From positions 1-43,591 of the forward strand of contig CAZCSJ010000005.1 in the NCBI GenBank assembly GCA_964501445.1: 43,591 bases of DNA, in the 5' to 3' direction. How positions within the stretch are numbered: the first letter of the stretch is position 1; each line of letters begins with the position of its first letter. A model generated the notes under the pieces. It saw nothing but the letters and a program-made list of their open reading frames with translations. It had not been told where the DNA came from and made no database searches. Shown here piece by piece: positions 29,550 to 37,632 of the stretch. The DNA comes from CAZCSJ01 sp964501445. GTDB lineage: Bacteria; Patescibacteriota; Minisyncoccia; Sungbacterales; HO2-52-23. The translations under genes and the position numbers were made by a program.

Positions 29550-29620
29550 CGGTTCGTATCGGTGGTAGAGCGCTTCTATCGCATAGAAGAGGCCTCCTGT
29601 TCAATCCCGGTACGATCCGA
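29550..29620 (+). pseudogene. Degenerate tRNA-like sequence
   Basis: CGGTTCG/CGATCCG acceptor strands (one mismatch), GGTAGAGC, and an anticodon stem CTTCT/AGAAG with loop ATCGCAT are visible, but the D-stem 5' strand is shortened and the T-stem is broken. It may be a decayed tRNA-Ala(CGC)-like gene. Confidence 0.45.
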
Positions 29621-29622
29621 AA

Positions 29623-30108
29623 TTATTTTCCCTCCACCCTGCACTCCGGCGCTTCCTTTTTTGAAACAACCGTCTCCACCACACGATTGGTGATTGTTTG
29701 TGTGATAGTCGGCTTTGCGTTAAGTGTTTCAATTTCCTCAATCAACTTTTCCGATTTCGTGATTATTTCGGAAACAGACGCACTTTGACCACTCCCCATC
29801 CGCGGTGTTGAAGTCGCCGGAGAACCTCGGAGAAGAGGGGCAATCGCCTTGTCTTGCTTCAACGCATCCAAGTTTTTTCTCAACTCTTGTATCGCGATTT
29901 CCCGTTTCTTCACCGGATTTTCCGGCACCACTTTCGGGACAATCGCGTCAAGGGCACTCTCCGCCAATTTGCCGCCCTCCTTCACCCCAAAATCCACCGC
30001 AAGGCCGATAAACGCTTTTGCGCGTTCTCTCCACTCCTGCGGGGCGTAGTACCAGCCGCCCGCAATCGCACCGATGATTAAAAATGCGTAGAGAGTAGAT
30101 CGTTTCAT
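29623..30108 (-). CDS. Hypothetical membrane-anchored protein
   Basis: I do not recognise a family. The 161-residue protein has one N-terminal membrane helix (about residues 4-22), then a helical region with KKREIAIQELRKNLDALKQ, a Ser/Thr/Pro linker (SPATSTPRMGSGQSAS) and a C-terminal helix (IITKSEKLIEEIETL). It looks like a membrane-tethered coiled-coil protein exposed on one face. An upstream CTCC-type ribosome site on the minus strand (AAAGGAGAT) supports the start. Confidence 0.65.
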   Translation of the reverse strand: MKRSTLYAFLIIGAIAGGWYYAPQEWRERAKAFIGLAVDFGVKEGGKLAESALDAIVPKVVPENPVKKREIAIQELRKNLDALKQDKAIAPLLRGSPATSTPRMGSGQSASVSEIITKSEKLIEEIETLNAKPTITQTITNRVVETVVSKKEAPECRVEGK

Positions 30109-30185
30109 ATCTCCTTTATCCGCGATACGTCGCCATAAAGTATGGAGGGCTTCATACCTAAAATTGAGTCGGAATGTACTATCGC

Positions 30186-30461
30186 CTATAGTGCCCGTTT
30201 TGCTGCCAAGTCGTAGACAATAGAACGGTGTCGGATGACAAAAATTTTTATTTTTAATCGCTCAATTCTGTAAATAATCCGGTAGTCCCCGACACGAAGT
30301 TTCCAATAGCCCTTGAGTGAGCGGCGGAGCGGTGTACCGAATACTTCAGGTTTTGTAGCTAATTTATCCCCAATGGCAGAACGAATTTTTTCTTTCCAAA
30401 GTGGAGAAAGCCGCGGGATGTCCTCTTGTATGACAAGATGATGATAGAGGACCTCAAACAT
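30186..30461 (-). CDS. RelE/ParE-superfamily toxin
   Basis: The 91-residue protein has the RelE fold signature: KIRSAIGDKLATKPEVFGTPLR, LKGYWKLRVGDYRIIYRIE and IFVIRHR, with the basic residues used by mRNA-cutting toxins. Its ATG overlaps the last base of the antitoxin gene, so both are made from one message. Cleavage of mRNA on the ribosome is the known role of the family. Confidence 0.85.
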   Translation of the reverse strand: MFEVLYHHLVIQEDIPRLSPLWKEKIRSAIGDKLATKPEVFGTPLRRSLKGYWKLRVGDYRIIYRIERLKIKIFVIRHRSIVYDLAAKRAL

Positions 30462-30682
30462 TATTTCCAGGCGTGCCCGTGAGACAGAAAGCGTGCTTTT
30501 TTAGTATCTCGCTTTGCGGCGAGAGCGCCCCAGATTTGGTCCTCTTCAATTTCAAGGGCAATTTCAATCAAACGAGCCGCTTTCGTTGCTTCCGGAATGC
30601 GATCCCGCATAGCAAGCTTCTTAAGCGCAATTTTCATCTCATCGGAAACGCTTATATTTAATCTTGACTTTGTCGTAGGCAT
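30461..30682 (-). CDS. Antitoxin of the RelE-like pair
   Basis: Starting at MPTTKSRLNI (30682) the protein has about 73 residues with an N-terminal ribbon-helix-helix-like region (RLNISVSDEMKIALKKLAMRD) and a C-terminal part that would bind the toxin (IEEDQIWGALAAKRDTKKARFL). It would repress its own promoter. Two direct repeats in the promoter are candidate operators. Confidence 0.8.
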   Translation of the reverse strand: MPTTKSRLNISVSDEMKIALKKLAMRDRIPEATKAARLIEIALEIEEDQIWGALAAKRDTKKARFLSHGHAWK

Positions 30683-30701
30683 AGAGTGGATGTCGCAAGA
30701 T

Positions 30702-30732
30702 AAGTGTATCAAAAGTGTATCACTATTGTCAA
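30702..30732 (-). promoter_or_regulatory. Toxin-antitoxin promoter with direct-repeat operator
   Basis: On the minus strand TTGACA (30732-30727), 18 bases and TACACT (30708-30703). Two AAGTGTATCA repeats (30702-30711 and 30713-30722, plus strand) are one helical turn apart and cover the -10 region. Confidence 0.7.
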
Positions 30733-30766
30733 GGGTCGAGCTTCCGCCTCCGCGACCCGCCCCGTT

Positions 30767-30804
30767 GCTAAACTACGCGGGGGCTTGCCCCCGCGTAGTT
30801 TAGC
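30767..30804. repeat. Perfect GC-rich hairpin, 17-bp arms
   Basis: GCTAAACTACGCGGGGG and its complement enclose CTTG. An adjacent GGGTCG/CGACCC hairpin (30733-30758) gives a palindromic element between the toxin-antitoxin pair and the next gene. Confidence 0.75.
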
Positions 30805-30890
30805 AGCTTTATAACCACACTACTCATTACCCCACTCAATCCATTTATTTATTCCGCTGTATACCTGATTGATGAGTGACGTACCAAAGA

Positions 30891-30919
30891 TTGACAATAA
30901 ATTAAGGATCGTTTAAGAT
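30891..30919 (+). promoter_or_regulatory. Promoter of the adenylyltransferase-like gene
   Basis: TTGACA (30891-30896), a 17-base spacer and TAAGAT (30914-30919). A GAAAGGAGA Shine-Dalgarno precedes the ATG at 30980. Confidence 0.75.
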
Positions 30920-30979
30920 TTTTTCTGGAACAGAGCAAAGCATTTTTGCTCAAAGTACCTTTACAGAAAGGAGAATTTG

Positions 30980-31561
30980 ATGAGGAAGAAAAAGGCGTTG
31001 TTCTTAGGTAGATTTCAACCACCAAGTATAGCTCATCTAGAAACAGTTAGAACAATTCTCAAGCAGTGGGACAATCTCACTATTGCGGTTGTGTATAACT
31101 CCCCGCGACCGAAAAATGTTGATCCTAGATGGGTGAGACCTCTGGAAATAGAAGACGCTAGCTCATACTCTCAACCAAAAAACCCATTTTCTTCTACAGA
31201 AGTCGGTCTGATGTGGGAAGAGTGTTTGAAAGTTGCGGGGGTTACGTCAAGGGTAATGGTAACGGAAACCCTGCGACCTCAATTTTACCCCTTCAACGAA
31301 CGTTTTCCTCCCGAAGGTTTCAATTGGGTATCAATCACCCCGAACGAGAAGAATAACAATTCGTTGGACCGTCTTCAGATGTATGAAGAGTTATTTGGAA
31401 GAAAAATCTGGTTGGTAAAACCGGAATTTGAACTCCACAACACAGAGATTAAAAAGATTGTTTCCTTGGGCAGAAGTTGGAAAGAATTCATACCTGCAGG
31501 CGCTTTTGAGATCTTCATTGAGGTTGACGGACCCAGTCGTATTACCGCTACAATCAGTTAA
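30980..31561 (+). CDS. NMN adenylyltransferase-like nucleotidyltransferase (NadM type)
   Basis: The 193-residue protein has LFLGRFQPPSIAHL, a form of the nucleotidyltransferase (H/T)xGH motif in which the first position is Ser and Gly is Ala, followed by NPFSSTEVGLMW, like the NadM substrate loop, and LHNTEIKKIV in place of the C-terminal (S/T)xTxxR motif. It probably transfers AMP or CMP to a phosphorylated substrate; NAD synthesis is one option. The gene is AT-rich compared with the rest of the window and opens an island of four such genes. A terminator follows. Confidence 0.7.
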   Translation: MRKKKALFLGRFQPPSIAHLETVRTILKQWDNLTIAVVYNSPRPKNVDPRWVRPLEIEDASSYSQPKNPFSSTEVGLMWEECLKVAGVTSRVMVTETLRPQFYPFNERFPPEGFNWVSITPNEKNNNSLDRLQMYEELFGRKIWLVKPEFELHNTEIKKIVSLGRSWKEFIPAGAFEIFIEVDGPSRITATIS

Positions 31562-31563
31562 AC

Positions 31564-31591
31564 TCCTCGGGCCTAAGAAACAGCCCGAGGA
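31564..31591 (+). terminator. Terminator of the adenylyltransferase-like gene
   Basis: TCCTCGGGC pairs with GCCCGAGGA and is followed by ATTTTAT. Confidence 0.75.
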
Positions 31592-31594
31592 ATT

Positions 31595-32068
31595 TTATCT
31601 CACAATTCCTTTCAGTCCGCTCAAATAATCCTCAAATACCATCTTGTGGTGTGCCATTATTTTTTTCGCTTTTTCAACCGGAATATACTTTATATCAAGT
31701 GTCTCTTTTCCGTCGGGTTTCTCAAAGCCACTTGAATCTTTTTTGCATACAAATACAAACAGTGCCACTTGAGCCACATCTCCGCTTGGATATCGCTCAA
31801 GTCCCCGATTGGAATACACTCCCTGAAAGTGTTTTATGTGGACATTGAGGCCTGTTTCCTCAAAAACCTCCCTTCGCATAGTATCTTCCGCTGATTCTTC
31901 TAACTCCATCATTCCTCCTGGTAACCCCCACACTTCTCCTTCTCTATCTCCGCGTCTTATAGTCAATATATTTCCACGATTATCTTCAATCAAAGCAACG
32001 GAGGCGATGAGGATAATTGGTTCATGTCCCACTCTTTCTCTAATCCATCTAATGTAATTCTTTTCCAT
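31595..32068 (-). CDS. Nudix hydrolase
   Basis: A 157-residue pyrophosphohydrolase of nucleoside diphosphate derivatives. The Nudix box is complete: GGMMELEESAEDTMRREV then FEETGL, with the metal-binding Glu residues in REVFEE. An N-terminal HEPIILIASVALIEDNRGN precedes it. The gene is convergent with the adenylyltransferase-like gene and divergent from the phosphatase gene, with the same AT-rich composition. Substrate unknown. Confidence 0.9.
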   Translation of the reverse strand: MEKNYIRWIRERVGHEPIILIASVALIEDNRGNILTIRRGDREGEVWGLPGGMMELEESAEDTMRREVFEETGLNVHIKHFQGVYSNRGLERYPSGDVAQVALFVFVCKKDSSGFEKPDGKETLDIKYIPVEKAKKIMAHHKMVFEDYLSGLKGIVR

Positions 32069-32101
32069 AAACCCTACTGTTAGTTAAACAATTTTAACAT
32101 T

Positions 32102-32785
32102 ATGGGCAACAAAAGAAAAACAGTTTATATAATTAGACACGGAGAAGCCACTTCAAATACTGGAAACGTCAGAGGGGATAGTAATGCTAAATTAACCCCC
32201 AAAGGTATAAAACAATCTTTATGTCTAGCGCATAAATGCAAAATATTTAATGCAGATGTTCTTTACTCAAGCAAGACAAAGCGGGCAAAAGAAACCGCGG
32301 AGATTATATCAAAAGTATGTAAATTGCCTACCAATTACTTGAGTCTGCTAAACGAAAGAAGGCTGCCTTCAGAAATAAGAGGAAAAAACAAAGACAATCC
32401 AGCGGTTGTTGAAATAGATCGCACAATTAGAAGTAATTTTCATATTAATAATTATCGTTTCTCTGACGAAGAAAACTTTGATGATCTAAAATCGCGTAGT
32501 TTGCAAGTAATTAATCTTTTAGATCAAAATCAGAAAAGTACTTTTATCTTGGTAACACACGGTATTTTTATGAGGGTTTTGGTTGCCTGCGCAATCTTTG
32601 GAGAAAATATTACCGCTCGTGAATGTGAAATGTTTATAAGAGGCCTGAGAATGGAGAAGACGGGAATTACTACCTTGAAACTAAATACTAATTTAAAAGA
32701 GGAGGGTTTGGCGTCACGTTGGCAACTATGGGTCTGGAACGAACATACTCATTTGTATAAACAGGGAGAATCATTGATTGAATAG
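32102..32785 (+). CDS. Histidine phosphatase family protein (phosphoglycerate mutase-like)
   Basis: The 227-residue protein has the catalytic RHGEATSN motif (around residues 12-19), an RGDSNAKLTPKG block, SSKTKRAKETAE, and the second catalytic His in VTHGIFMR. This is the branch 1 histidine phosphatase layout. It may dephosphorylate a nucleotide or sugar phosphate made by the neighbouring adenylyltransferase or Nudix enzymes. It is eight bases upstream of the methyltransferase gene, so the two form an operon. Confidence 0.85.
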   Translation: MGNKRKTVYIIRHGEATSNTGNVRGDSNAKLTPKGIKQSLCLAHKCKIFNADVLYSSKTKRAKETAEIISKVCKLPTNYLSLLNERRLPSEIRGKNKDNPAVVEIDRTIRSNFHINNYRFSDEENFDDLKSRSLQVINLLDQNQKSTFILVTHGIFMRVLVACAIFGENITARECEMFIRGLRMEKTGITTLKLNTNLKEEGLASRWQLWVWNEHTHLYKQGESLIE

Positions 32786-32793
32786 ATAATATT

Positions 32794-33489
32794 ATGCATA
32801 AGATATATTCGGATTCAACAAAAAAACCTTTAGGAAGACTATTAGAGATTGTCACAAAAGTCTATGGCTGGTATTTAAAAAATGCTTTTGTCACATACCA
32901 GCCGGTAATTGTTGGGTCCAAATTGTACGGGGGTGTACGCCCTACAATTGATCGTTGGGGGTTAATTAAAAAAGAGATAGAGCCGAAAAGCAGCGTACTA
33001 GATATAGGGTGCGCAGAAGGACTTTTTACTTTATTAACTGCCAGAGATTTACACTGCGTGTCACTGGGAGTTGATATAGACAGAAGAAGATTGGCTTTCG
33101 CACAATATCAATTGTTATCCCAATCAGTCGAAAATGCTGGATTCATTTATGCTGAATGCACTATTGAGTTTATATCTAAACTACCGAAGTTTGATTATGT
33201 TATTTTTCTATCCATTTTTCATCACTTAACAGCTAGATACGGGATTGACTATTCGAAAGAATTTTTGACCGAGGTCCGGCGTCATACAAAAAAAGCTATG
33301 TTTTTTGAAACGGGTCTTTCTCGTGAAGAAACCAGAACAACAAAAAAGATACCCGACATGGGAAAAGATTATAAAACTTGGCTGACAGAATTAATTTTAT
33401 CTACGGGATGGTCCAGGATAGAAACACTGGGAGAGAGTCCTTCTTATGCTAGAGATGCTTCTCGACCAATACTAAAAGTGTGTCCGTGA
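32794..33489 (+). CDS. SAM-dependent class I methyltransferase
   Basis: The 231-residue protein has the SAM-binding motif I VLDIGCAEGLF (around residues 68-78), an acidic end of beta 2 (GVDIDRRR) and motif IV FDYVIFLSIFHHL. The methyl acceptor is unknown. It is the last gene of the AT-rich island and follows the histidine phosphatase gene closely. Confidence 0.8.
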   Translation: MHKIYSDSTKKPLGRLLEIVTKVYGWYLKNAFVTYQPVIVGSKLYGGVRPTIDRWGLIKKEIEPKSSVLDIGCAEGLFTLLTARDLHCVSLGVDIDRRRLAFAQYQLLSQSVENAGFIYAECTIEFISKLPKFDYVIFLSIFHHLTARYGIDYSKEFLTEVRRHTKKAMFFETGLSREETRTTKKIPDMGKDYKTWLTELILSTGWSRIETLGESPSYARDASRPILKVCP

Positions 33490-33581
33490 GGAGCAGACTG
33501 AGAAAAAAGGCTGGGTATACCTTAACATCCTAAGGCAAACCCCGCAGTTTCCGCTTCGCGGCTAAAAATTTCGCCTGGAAA

Positions 33582-33652
33582 TGGACCGTGCGAGAATCGA
33601 ACTCGCGCCTCCGCAATGCGAATGCGGTGTAATGCCACTTTACTAACGGCCC
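33582..33652 (-). tRNA. tRNA-Ala(CGC)
   Basis: Anticodon stem CCGCA/TGCGG with loop TTCGCAT (anticodon CGC), T-arm GCGAGTTCGATTCTCGC and acceptor GGGCCGT/ACGGTCC. It has an A discriminator and no encoded CCA. A small AGGC/GCCT-bounded structured stretch (33531-33576) follows on its 3' side. Confidence 0.93.
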
Positions 33653-33663
33653 TTATAATACTC

Positions 33664-34359
33664 TCATGTCCCAAATCTCCGCTCTCTTTGCGCGTACTCG
33701 GCAAGCGCTTTTTCAAGCGCTACCTCGTCAAACGCCGGCCAGAACGTTTCCGTGAAATAAAGCTGAGAATTTGCCGTGTGCCACATCATGAATCCGGATG
33801 ACCAATGCGGCTCGCCTCCGGTGCGGATCACGAAGTCAACCGGCGGCAGATCGCGCGTCCACAGGCACGAATGCAGTGTATCGGAATCTACTTCTTCGGG
33901 CAATGCCAGAGCGAGACGCCCCACCGCCTCAAGCATTTCGCGCCTGCCGTCGTAGCCAAAAAGAATCGTTTGGTGGCGCGCGGTATATCCCCGCGTTTTT
34001 TCTTCCAGCGCATCAATGCGCTCGCCGATTTCCGTATCACCCAAAATCTCGCGCCCCTTGCCAAATATGCGGAACCGGATCTGTTGCTTTTCATAGCGCT
34101 CCGAATTAAGCGCATACGCGGCTTCTTCTTTGAAAAGTGACGCAAGCACCTGCACTTCCGCAGGAGTGCGTTTGGTCAAATTATCCTCCGAAGCCGCCCA
34201 GAAAGTGAAGTAGGGGATTTCGCGTTGAAAAATCGCGTCGGCGATTTCCCGATACCGCTTCATTCCCTCGCGATGCCCGTCCCACGGCAAAAAACCTTTT
34301 TCGCGCGCCCAACGCCTGTTTCCATCCGGAATAATTGCAATATGCCGAGGTAATGCCAT
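33664..34359 (-). CDS. uppS: Isoprenyl transferase (undecaprenyl diphosphate synthase)
   Basis: This cis-prenyltransferase makes the polyprenyl diphosphate carrier for cell wall and surface polysaccharides. The 231-residue protein has IAIIPDGNRRWAREKG (pyrophosphate site with the key Asp), FWAASEDNLTKR, FGYDGRREM and the C-terminal DFVIRTGGEPHWSSGFMMW, where RTGGE varies little from the family's RTSGE. It starts 12 bases after the tgt stop, suggesting co-transcription. Confidence 0.93.
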   Translation of the reverse strand: MALPRHIAIIPDGNRRWAREKGFLPWDGHREGMKRYREIADAIFQREIPYFTFWAASEDNLTKRTPAEVQVLASLFKEEAAYALNSERYEKQQIRFRIFGKGREILGDTEIGERIDALEEKTRGYTARHQTILFGYDGRREMLEAVGRLALALPEEVDSDTLHSCLWTRDLPPVDFVIRTGGEPHWSSGFMMWHTANSQLYFTETFWPAFDEVALEKALAEYAQRERRFGT

Positions 34360-34371
34360 ATTCTATGGAAC

Positions 34372-35520
34372 TCACAGTTTGCCCGCTTTGATTCTCTCGC
34401 GTACTTTCTCAACGAAGGTATTGAAATAAAAAAGATTGTGGAAAGTGAGGAGGCGGAGGGCGGTTATCTCTTTCGCGCGGAAGAGGTGCGCAATATAACT
34501 CCGCGTATATGTTTTGCATACCGCACATCCGCACGCTTTGTCCAGCGGATTTTGGTCGCGCAAAAACACGGTCTTTTGCATATCCAGCCGCCCCTTGCGT
34601 GTAAACGCAATGCCTCTACGCGCGTAGTGTGTTGGCATGGTGCAATCAAATGTGTCCACTCCTGCTTTCACAATTTCCTCAATATCTTCCAAGTGGCCGA
34701 TGCCCAAAAGATGACGCGGTTTTGATTCTTCAAGTTCTGGAATCACCCAGTCAAGGATGCGGCGCATATCCGTTTTCGATTTTCCAAGATCTCCGCCAAT
34801 GCCAAAACCGGGGAAGTCAAGGGCATTGGTAAAAATCGCCGCCTCTTTGCGGAGCTCTTTGAAATGCGAACCCTGCACAATGCCAAAAAGCGCCTGATTG
34901 CTTTTCTTTGATTTCACGCATATCTTTGCCCATCGGTGCGTGCGCTCCAATGCTTTTTTCGCATACGCGCGGTCCGCGAGCGGGGGCGTGCACTCGTCAA
35001 ACGCAAACATAATATCCGCGCCGAGTTTCTCTTGAATCGCAATGGACTCTCCTGGCCCCAGAAATACATCCTTGCCATCATACGGCGAGCGGAAATGCAC
35101 GCCCCCATCCGTGATGCGAAGATGCTTTGGTTTGCTATGCGCGGACACCACTGTGTCATCTGACTTTCCCGGGAAGTACTTAAAAATTTTCCCTACATCC
35201 AAATCATGCCCAAACCCCAAGCTGAACACTTGAAACCCGCCCGAATCGGTCATAAGCGCCCCGCGCCAATTCATAAATTGGTGCAGACCGCCTGCGCGTG
35301 CCACCATCTTCTCACCCGGCTTCAAATGAAGATGGTAGGTATTGGCAATGAGAATCTGGCACTTTGCCTCGCGCGCTTCCTCGCTCGTGAGGGTTTTTAC
35401 CACTGCCTGCGTTGCCACCGGCACAAGCGCGGGCGTCTCCACAATTCCGTGCGGCGTTTCAAGCACCCCAAGCCGGGCGCGGCTCCTTTTTGACTTTTTG
35501 AGGATTTTTAAATAAATCAT
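34372..35520 (-). CDS. tgt: tRNA-guanine transglycosylase
   Basis: Exchanges guanine-34 of GUN anticodon tRNAs (for example tRNA-His(GTG) in this window) for a queuine precursor. The 382-residue protein has TDSGGFQVFSLG with the catalytic-site Asp, a nucleophile Asp in VDTFDCTMPT, and the zinc site CGCAVC...H (CKTYTRSYIAHL, LLTFHN). A TATAAT -10 box lies about 17 bases before the start on the minus strand, giving a short leader. Confidence 0.95.
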   Translation of the reverse strand: MIYLKILKKSKRSRARLGVLETPHGIVETPALVPVATQAVVKTLTSEEAREAKCQILIANTYHLHLKPGEKMVARAGGLHQFMNWRGALMTDSGGFQVFSLGFGHDLDVGKIFKYFPGKSDDTVVSAHSKPKHLRITDGGVHFRSPYDGKDVFLGPGESIAIQEKLGADIMFAFDECTPPLADRAYAKKALERTHRWAKICVKSKKSNQALFGIVQGSHFKELRKEAAIFTNALDFPGFGIGGDLGKSKTDMRRILDWVIPELEESKPRHLLGIGHLEDIEEIVKAGVDTFDCTMPTHYARRGIAFTRKGRLDMQKTVFLRDQNPLDKACGCAVCKTYTRSYIAHLFRAKEITALRLLTFHNLFYFNTFVEKVRERIKAGKL

Positions 35521-35646
35521 TCAGTAAATAGTCTATATTATAGAAATGTAAACAAAAATGAACCCGTTGTATAGCCGGGCTCATCGAAATTCTTGAATGT
35601 ACTCGCTGAAATACTGATACTATAAATCAATGGACTCGTCAAGTTT

Positions 35647-35717
35647 TCGGGCTGCTGGGAATCGAACCCAGACTACGGAGTCCCGAACCCCGCGTACTGC
35701 CACTATACTACAGCCCG
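35647..35717 (-). tRNA. tRNA-Pro(CGG)
   Basis: Acceptor CGGGCTG/CAGCCCG, anticodon stem CGGGG/CTCCG with loop TTCGGGA (anticodon CGG) and T-arm CTGGGTTCGATTCCCAG are present. Confidence 0.93.
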
Positions 35718-35760
35718 TTATTCTACTCTTTCCTTTGAACAATAACAGCGAGGAAATGTG

Positions 35761-35871
35761 GTTTTCAAAACACTTGGATGGTCGAGCGGCCATGGTTCCC
35801 GCCGAAGGCGGGAGAGCGAGACCTTCCGTGATGAGTCCCGCCGCGGTGGGGCGGGACGAAGATTTTGAAAA
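35761..35871. repeat. Multi-hairpin element between pcnB and tRNA-Pro
   Basis: An outer stem GTTTTCAAAA/TTTTGAAAAC (35761-35770, 35862-35871) encloses TTCCCGCC/GGCGGGAG and GTCCCGCC/GGCGGGAC hairpins. Same general layout as copy C in the pilus operon (closing stem plus inner hairpins), but without sequence identity. Confidence 0.6.
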
Positions 35872-35885
35872 CTACTTTCCGAGCG

Positions 35886-37463
35886 TCACTTCACATAATA
35901 CTTCTTCTTCATCTCTCCCACCCGTTCCTCCTCCAACAACTGCACACGCTCCTGCACTTGCTTTCGCATTTCGGCAAGCTCCTCATCCGATATCTGGTGC
36001 AGCTCTTCCGCCCGCTTCAATAAATACTCACGCGTGTTTTTTTCCGGTGAATCAAGCGCTTCCTCAAGAAGCGTATTCAAGATATACCCCACGCGCGGGC
36101 CCGGTGGAATACCGAGCCGCTCCATCACATCCGTGCCGTTTACCGCAAGCATCTTTACATTCGTCGCCTCGCCCTCGCGAAGCACTTTCTCCACGCGAAA
36201 CTGAAAATGGCGAAGGCGGTAGGGAACGGCCTTGGGAACTCCGGTCGCAATCCTATCACACATCCGCACCTGCACCAAGTCATGAATATATTCCGCGCCG
36301 ACATTGCGAATGAGCCGCCGAATTGCAGAATCCGTGGTCTCCTGCGCGTCCGCATCCGAGTCCTCAATATCTTTCTGATTCGGGTCCTCACCCATGGCGA
36401 GCAAATCTTTTTTATACTGCTCGTCCGTCGGGAGTTTGTAGTTAAACAAATGCCAACGCACGAGATTTGCGATGATTTCCGCCTCTTTTTCTGAAAACCG
36501 GAGCCGCATTAATATTTGATACGCCATTTTGGCGCCTACCACATCATGTCCGTAAAATGTCCAGATGCCTGCGCGGCGCACGCGCGTGCGCGCTTTGCCA
36601 ACATCATGTAAAAGTGCGGCAATCCGCACGCGCGTTGAGAAATTTTGCGACACCGCATAATCAAGCGCGCGCAGATTATGTTCCCACACATCGTATTTGT
36701 GCGGCCCGCGCTGGTCCATGCCAATGCCTTCCTCAAGCTCCGGAAGCACATATTTCAAAAGCCCGACATCGTGCGCGAGCTCAAGTGCGGATTTCGCATT
36801 TTTGTCTTCAATGATCTTCACAAGCTCATCCCGGATCCGCTCTTTTGCGATTGCCTGCAAGAGCCCCGCATGCGCCCGAATCGCGTCTTGGGTCTTTGCT
36901 TCAATAGAAAAACCAAACCTCCCGGCAAACCGCACCGCCCGCATCATCCGAAGCGCATCTTCATTGAAACGCTCTTCTGGATTCCCGACCGCACGGATGA
37001 TTTTATCTTCTAAGTCTTTTTGGCCGCCGAAAGGATCTATTAGGTTGTAGGTCGTAGATTGTAGGTTGTAGGTACCTATATCTAACGCAATTGCGTTTAT
37101 CGTGAAATCGCGGCGCGACAAATCTTCTTCTAACGTTTTCGCGGGCTTCACCTCATCCGGATGGCGCTTGTCGGTATACCGCCCTTCGGCGCGATAGGTC
37201 GTCACTTCCACTTCTTTGAGCACCGGATCTTCGGAGCCGGTTTTTACGGTTACGGTAAAAAACTTGTTTTCATAAAAACTTTCAGGGAAAAGCGTTTGGA
37301 TCTCCTCCGGCTTGGCAGAAGTCGTCACATCCCAATCAGCCGGCTTCTCTCCACGCAAAAGATCCCGCACACACCCGCCCACGGCGTAGGCCTCAAACCC
37401 TGCATCGCGGAGTTTTTGGATTACATCGGCAACTTCTTTTGGAATTTCCGTATCCGTTTTCAT
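35886..37463 (-). CDS. CCA-adding enzyme / poly(A) polymerase family protein with HD domain
   Basis: This nucleotidyltransferase probably adds or repairs the 3' CCA of tRNAs, which fits a genome where nearly all tRNA genes lack CCA. The 525-residue protein has AYAVGGCVRDLL with the acidic pair DWD (nucleotidyl transfer), RRDFTINAIALDI, an RNA-binding head domain, and an HD domain with LLHDVGKART. Residues about 131-141 (TYNLQSTTYNL) come from a tandem repeat that interrupts the conserved ALDI...LIDPFGG block. Confidence 0.92.
   Translation of the reverse strand: MKTDTEIPKEVADVIQKLRDAGFEAYAVGGCVRDLLRGEKPADWDVTTSAKPEEIQTLFPESFYENKFFTVTVKTGSEDPVLKEVEVTTYRAEGRYTDKRHPDEVKPAKTLEEDLSRRDFTINAIALDIGTYNLQSTTYNLIDPFGGQKDLEDKIIRAVGNPEERFNEDALRMMRAVRFAGRFGFSIEAKTQDAIRAHAGLLQAIAKERIRDELVKIIEDKNAKSALELAHDVGLLKYVLPELEEGIGMDQRGPHKYDVWEHNLRALDYAVSQNFSTRVRIAALLHDVGKARTRVRRAGIWTFYGHDVVGAKMAYQILMRLRFSEKEAEIIANLVRWHLFNYKLPTDEQYKKDLLAMGEDPNQKDIEDSDADAQETTDSAIRRLIRNVGAEYIHDLVQVRMCDRIATGVPKAVPYRLRHFQFRVEKVLREGEATNVKMLAVNGTDVMERLGIPPGPRVGYILNTLLEEALDSPEKNTREYLLKRAEELHQISDEELAEMRKQVQERVQLLEEERVGEMKKKYYVK
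37041..37073. repeat. Word-like tandem repeat inside the CCA-adding enzyme gene
   Basis: TAGGTTGTAGGTCGTAGATT followed by GTAGGTTGTAGGT is built of TGTAGGT-type words. It is read in frame as TYNLQSTTYNL on the minus strand. Confidence 0.7.
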
Positions 37464-37524
37464 CCCTCAAAGTGTAGCGAAAAAATTGATATTCTTCAAT
37501 TTTTATAGTAGCGTGAGAACGCGT

Positions 37525-37596
37525 GCCCTCGTAGTGAAATGGATATCACGCGACGCTTCGGACGTCGTATTCCGGGTTCGAATCCTGGCGAGGGCG
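37525..37596 (+). tRNA. tRNA-Arg(TCG)
   Basis: Acceptor GCCCTCG/CGAGGGC, anticodon stem CGACG/CGTCG with loop CTTCGGA (anticodon TCG), and T-arm CCGGGTTCGAATCCTGG. Confidence 0.94.
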
Positions 37597-37632
37597 ATTG
37601 ACGGCAATATAACTGTCGTATATACTTCGGTC

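Noticed and set aside
35630..36313. 227-codon ORF across tRNA-Pro and the end of the CCA-adding enzyme gene
   Set aside because: It crosses a tRNA and a structured repeat and is antisense to a conserved gene.
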